DNA of 22,923 nucleotides. It comes from Fragilaria crotonensis. Lineage: Eukaryota; Bacillariophyta; Fragilariophyceae; Fragilariales; Fragilariaceae. A program made the position numbers and the translations under genes. The number at the start of each line of letters is the position of its first letter. The stretch's first letter is position 1. Below the pieces are notes generated by a model, which was not told the DNA's origin, searched no databases, and worked only from the letters and a program-made list of their open reading frames with translations. This document shows positions 19,822 through 22,923 of the stretch, piece after piece. The stretch is from the NCBI GenBank assembly GCA_022925895.1, contig JAKSYS010000811.1, positions 1 to 22,923 on the forward strand, in the 5' to 3' direction.

Positions 19822-19825
19822 GAAC

Positions 19826-20484
19826 AGATATCATACCAATCCAGATTTTGATAAGAGAGAGATGGTAATGCTTCCGCCTGTCGCGAAGAAGTATCGAACG
19901 TGGACGTCACAAAGGTCACTGGCAATTGGCAACCACTGCTGTCAAATCATGGAACATCATACAGCAACTTCAACTTCGTAGGAAGTTGTTGAATATGCTT
20001 CGCACGACAGGGAAGAAAGAGGGAGAAGCCTTGCGTATTAAATTCTACGGATCGTCAAGCCGTACTGGAGTACCAATCAGCATGCTCTCCCTATGCTACT
20101 GTCTTACTGGAGTACTGTATCACCGTAGGTTGTACGTGCAAGGCTCGGTACTGATTGGTACGGCTTGACGTCATTTCCTTGCATTCTAATCGAAACCAGC
20201 ATATAGCATACACCAAAACCAGACACTACTACGGTAGACCTACTACTAGTAGCTGGCGATGTTTCTCCTTATACCAGTAGTACCGTAGTACCTGGTAGTG
20301 TATTGTTCCAGGAACGGGTTGACTCAAGAGACCCCATGGCCGTTGTCCCATCCACTAGCTAGAACATAGTTTTTCTCCAGCTTCAGTGATCACGACGGAA
20401 ACGCTAGGGCACATGCATGGGCATTAACTAGCTTAAATCAAAACATCAGTGTAGTTACGTAGATATTGTTTGAACGACGGTAGA
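19826..20484. other. Intergenic between retrotransposon and K+ channel 2, no gene seen
   Basis: No convincing open frame. It contains a small foldback near 19967-19995 (CAACTTC / GAAGTTG), the larger hairpin at 20053-20170 and a GTAC cluster at about 20275-20300. The last part should hold the 3' end of the channel 2 transcript. Before the insertion this stretch was probably the far upstream region of channel 1. Confidence 0.5.
20053..20170. repeat. Inverted repeat / hairpin element (118 bp)
   Basis: CGTCAAGCCGTAC (20053-20065) pairs perfectly with GTACGGCTTGACG (20158-20170). CCAATCAG (20073-20080) also pairs with CTGATTGG (20151-20158) after an 8-bp interruption in the left arm. The arms are separated by 70 bp. 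It may be a small MITE or a foldback; no clear target duplication is seen. Confidence 0.75.
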
Positions 20485-22818
20485 TTAAGTTGCAGCCCGT
20501 ACGGTGTCAAGGAAAGCCAAGACGTGGCGGGACTTAGATCGTATGCCCTCGTCGATCGCCGTGTTGTGCCAACGATCTTCAGCAGTTAGGTCCGCTCCGA
20601 ATTCGACCAACACCTTCAACGCCGCGGCGTTGCCTTCTGCGGCAGCAATGTGGGCGGCAGTACGCTTATCGTAGTCTGCGGCGTCCACCTTAATTCCGGC
20701 CTTAAGGAGTCGCCTTAAAGTAAGAATATCTCCGTCAAATACTGCTTGGCAAAGCGTTGAGGCTGCTTTGCCTTCGTCCATACACAACTTAGCACCACGC
20801 AAAATCATCTCGTGCATCGTGTCTTCGTGACCTTTCCTTGCGGCTTCGTACAAAGCAGAGGCTCCACTCATATCAACCAAATTTGGATTTGCCTGGAAGT
20901 CCAAAATTAACTTCACCGCGTCTGTATTCCCTTTCATGGCTGCAACCATGAGCGCGGTTCTCTGATCATAGTCACAGCTGTTAGGATCGAACCCGTTATC
21001 ACACACAAGGGCAATGGCGCCAGAGTCTCCTCTTGCAGCAGCGAACAAGAATTTCGTGATCTTGTCGTCCTCATGCTTGCTCATGTACATTGTTATAAGA
21101 TCCCTTATTGCAGACGACGAGGCACTCTGAGCTTTAGACGCTGGCCGACCACGGCTTGAGGGATCTTCATACGCGTAACCTGCGCGAAGAAGCTCAATCT
21201 TCTTGGGCAGTACCACCGAAGAATTCAAGCCTCCTTCTTCTCCTAATGCGTCCACTTTCGCCAACAGATTTTGCAATATCATGCTAGCACTTCCTGGGTG
21301 GTTTTCTGCAATCACTTTGTACGACGACCTCGAAAGTGTCAACGTCTTGCACACAGTTTTGGTACGAACCGTATCAATCTGGGGAGACTCGGTAAAGAAA
21401 CCGATTTCGTTGATGAACGCACCTGCGTTGACGAGCACGCCCTCTGAGCCCTCATGACCATCGTGACCAAAAAGACGGCCAGCTGGCTTGATGAGCGAGA
21501 CAACTCCTTCGACAAGCAGGTACAAATCGGAGCACGCACTGCCGCGGTGCAGAAGCTCTTCGCCGGGACAAAAAATCTCCACAGTGCAACCTGACAAGAA
21601 CGCATCGATAAACTGCTGCCTTGTATTCTGCAGCAACCTTGTTTGCAACAACGAAGGCAAGTAAAGCTTTCGCAGCACTTTGCGCCGCACAGCACTGGGG
21701 AACTGAGCGAGCACTTGCTGGTCGGCAATTTCGCGATTCTTGAATTCCAACTTGAGCTGAGTCTTGAGGCTCTTATGCGCCACACGGTCGAGGCTGTGGA
21801 TAGCGGCATATTGCTTGAGCACTTGAAGTGCATCGCGATAAAGACCGGTGGCCTCGTCCTGTTTGACAATCACTAACGTCATGGAACCGATAATCCACGA
21901 GGAGATGATCATATTCAGCAGCATGAACGTTATACCCCACACTTGCTCGACTTCATTGGCAGGAGAATAATCACCGTAACCCACGGTCGTAAATGTGACA
22001 ATCGCCCAATACAACGAAGTTAGATACCGTTCAAAGGTATCCATTTCTGCAACTTGACCACCAATCCAAGTGTTATCCGGATCAAAATTGAATTCACGAG
22101 CGATGAAGTATATGGTGCATGCGGAGAAGTGCGACCAAACCAAGGCCGCCGAAAAGTTGCGAGCTACAGTCAGTAACGTGAGAGAAACTCGAGCGTTGTA
22201 CTGTAGAACGTCGAACAGTTCCTTCACACGGTAAAGTCGCACCAATTTCACCAGCCGCAAAAGAGATAGGAATTGTGTCGTGGAATTGTCTTGGCCAATT
22301 TGACCTGCGCACGCCAGAGCGAAGGCATAGAACGGAAAGACACCCAACACATCAACCCAGAACATGCGGCGCAAGTAATTCTTGGCGATCAACTTACGAT
22401 CGTATATGATTTCATCATCTTCATTAAAATAGGCCAAGAAAAATGAGACACCAATATCCACAACAAAAATAGAAACCAAAATGATTTCAATTGCTAAGGC
22501 TCTGACATCATTCTGGGGGAGCCCGCCAGGCCCGAAAGCAATCTGGAATGTCTCGGTGAAAATTGTCAAAATTGCGCAGACAACTGTGAGACCCCACCAA
22601 GTCTTGTAGCCCTTGCTCCAAGGAAAGATTACCCCGCTGATTTTAGCCTCTCGAACCATTTCTCGTGCCGAGGAAGTGGACACTCCTGCAATGTTTGAAG
22701 TGGGTCGAACGCTTCTGATGCTTAGGTCGTCAATCGTTTCCATGTTGGACGAGCTCGGTTTGCCCGATTTCTGATCAGTACTATCGCGACCCTTGCTTTC
22801 CTTATCTTCCTCCATCAT
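20485..22818 (-). CDS. Voltage-gated K+ channel with cyclic-nucleotide-binding and ankyrin domains (channel 2)
   Basis: An intact 777-residue open frame without introns, starting MMEEDKESKG at 22818. Same layout as the channel at 12199-14643 and alignable without gaps through the pore: S1 about 73-95, S4 KLVRLYRVKELF at 191-202, selectivity filter TTVGYGD at 277-283 (canonical), S6 about 292-318, C-linker KSLKTQLKLEFKNREI, cNMP-binding fold about 401-510 (CTVEIFCPGEELLHRGSACS, NEIGFFTESPQIDTVRTK), and ankyrin repeats about 585-770 (FLFAAARGDSGAIALVC, RTALMVAAMKGNTDAVKL, SALYEAARKGHEDTM, RTAAHIAAAEGNAAALKVL). By eye roughly two thirds of residues match the other channel, less in the cNMP-domain insert and the linker before the ankyrins. 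It lacks the C-terminal minisatellite. The canonical filter makes K+ selectivity very likely. Gating direction and nucleotide response cannot be told from sequence. Confidence 0.97.
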   Translation of the reverse strand: MMEEDKESKGRDSTDQKSGKPSSSNMETIDDLSIRSVRPTSNIAGVSTSSAREMVREAKISGVIFPWSKGYKTWWGLTVVCAILTIFTETFQIAFGPGGLPQNDVRALAIEIILVSIFVVDIGVSFFLAYFNEDDEIIYDRKLIAKNYLRRMFWVDVLGVFPFYAFALACAGQIGQDNSTTQFLSLLRLVKLVRLYRVKELFDVLQYNARVSLTLLTVARNFSAALVWSHFSACTIYFIAREFNFDPDNTWIGGQVAEMDTFERYLTSLYWAIVTFTTVGYGDYSPANEVEQVWGITFMLLNMIISSWIIGSMTLVIVKQDEATGLYRDALQVLKQYAAIHSLDRVAHKSLKTQLKLEFKNREIADQQVLAQFPSAVRRKVLRKLYLPSLLQTRLLQNTRQQFIDAFLSGCTVEIFCPGEELLHRGSACSDLYLLVEGVVSLIKPAGRLFGHDGHEGSEGVLVNAGAFINEIGFFTESPQIDTVRTKTVCKTLTLSRSSYKVIAENHPGSASMILQNLLAKVDALGEEGGLNSSVVLPKKIELLRAGYAYEDPSSRGRPASKAQSASSSAIRDLITMYMSKHEDDKITKFLFAAARGDSGAIALVCDNGFDPNSCDYDQRTALMVAAMKGNTDAVKLILDFQANPNLVDMSGASALYEAARKGHEDTMHEMILRGAKLCMDEGKAASTLCQAVFDGDILTLRRLLKAGIKVDAADYDKRTAAHIAAAEGNAAALKVLVEFGADLTAEDRWHNTAIDEGIRSKSRHVLAFLDTVRAAT

Positions 22819-22895
22819 ATAATTCTGTTGCAGTTTGACGGAAGCGCGTTATCGCTACGTACACAAACGTTGTTATATGTACAGATACCTTGGCG

Positions 22896-22923
22896 TTTGC
22901 GGAAGGCGGAAGGCGGAAGGCGG
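22896..22923. repeat. Heptamer tandem repeat at the window edge
   Basis: GCGGAAG / CGGAAGG repeated at least three times in the last 25 bases, about 80 bp upstream of the channel 2 start. The array is cut by the window end, so its length is unknown. Confidence 0.8.

Overview
The window reads as nuclear DNA of a diatom or a close stramenopile relative. Evidence: small GT-AG introns in some genes; a Copia retrotransposon whose Gag, protease and RNase H fragments resemble the diatom CoDi families; a small NCDPKKDPKC protein of a kind I associate with diatom plastids; and two plant-like K+ channels with cyclic-nucleotide-binding and ankyrin domains.

Layout, left to right. 1-643: intergenic, very rich in GTAC. 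644-1091 (+): small, probably plastid-targeted protein. 1341-4157 (-): long coiled-coil protein with two polyproline runs and an acidic tail, one clear intron. 4690-5377 (+): SAM-dependent methyltransferase, FAM173-like. 6381-8059 (+): regulator ending in an atypical receiver-like domain. 8060-10222: about 2 kb without genes, AT-rich, holding a candidate 0.7 kb terminal-inverted-repeat element and several GTAC hairpin islands. 10223-12025 (+): mitochondrial propionyl-CoA carboxylase beta chain, three exons. 12199-14643 (-): K+ channel 1. 14840-19821: Copia-type LTR retrotransposon on the minus strand, with identical 144-bp LTRs and a gutted body. 20485-22818 (-): K+ channel 2, a paralogue of channel 1.

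The two channels are a tandem duplicate pair, now separated by the retrotransposon, whose 3' LTR lies about 200 bp upstream of the channel 1 start and points the same way. The other genes show no operon-like relationship, as expected in a eukaryote.

A global peculiarity: most of the ordinary genes continue across reading frames, and I count about ten breaks. Every one is the equivalent of one missing base, often in a short homopolymer. This looks more like consensus under-calling than like independent gene death, so the interrupted genes are annotated as probable genes. Frame joins are my reading of where a sensible protein continues and could be off by a few codons.
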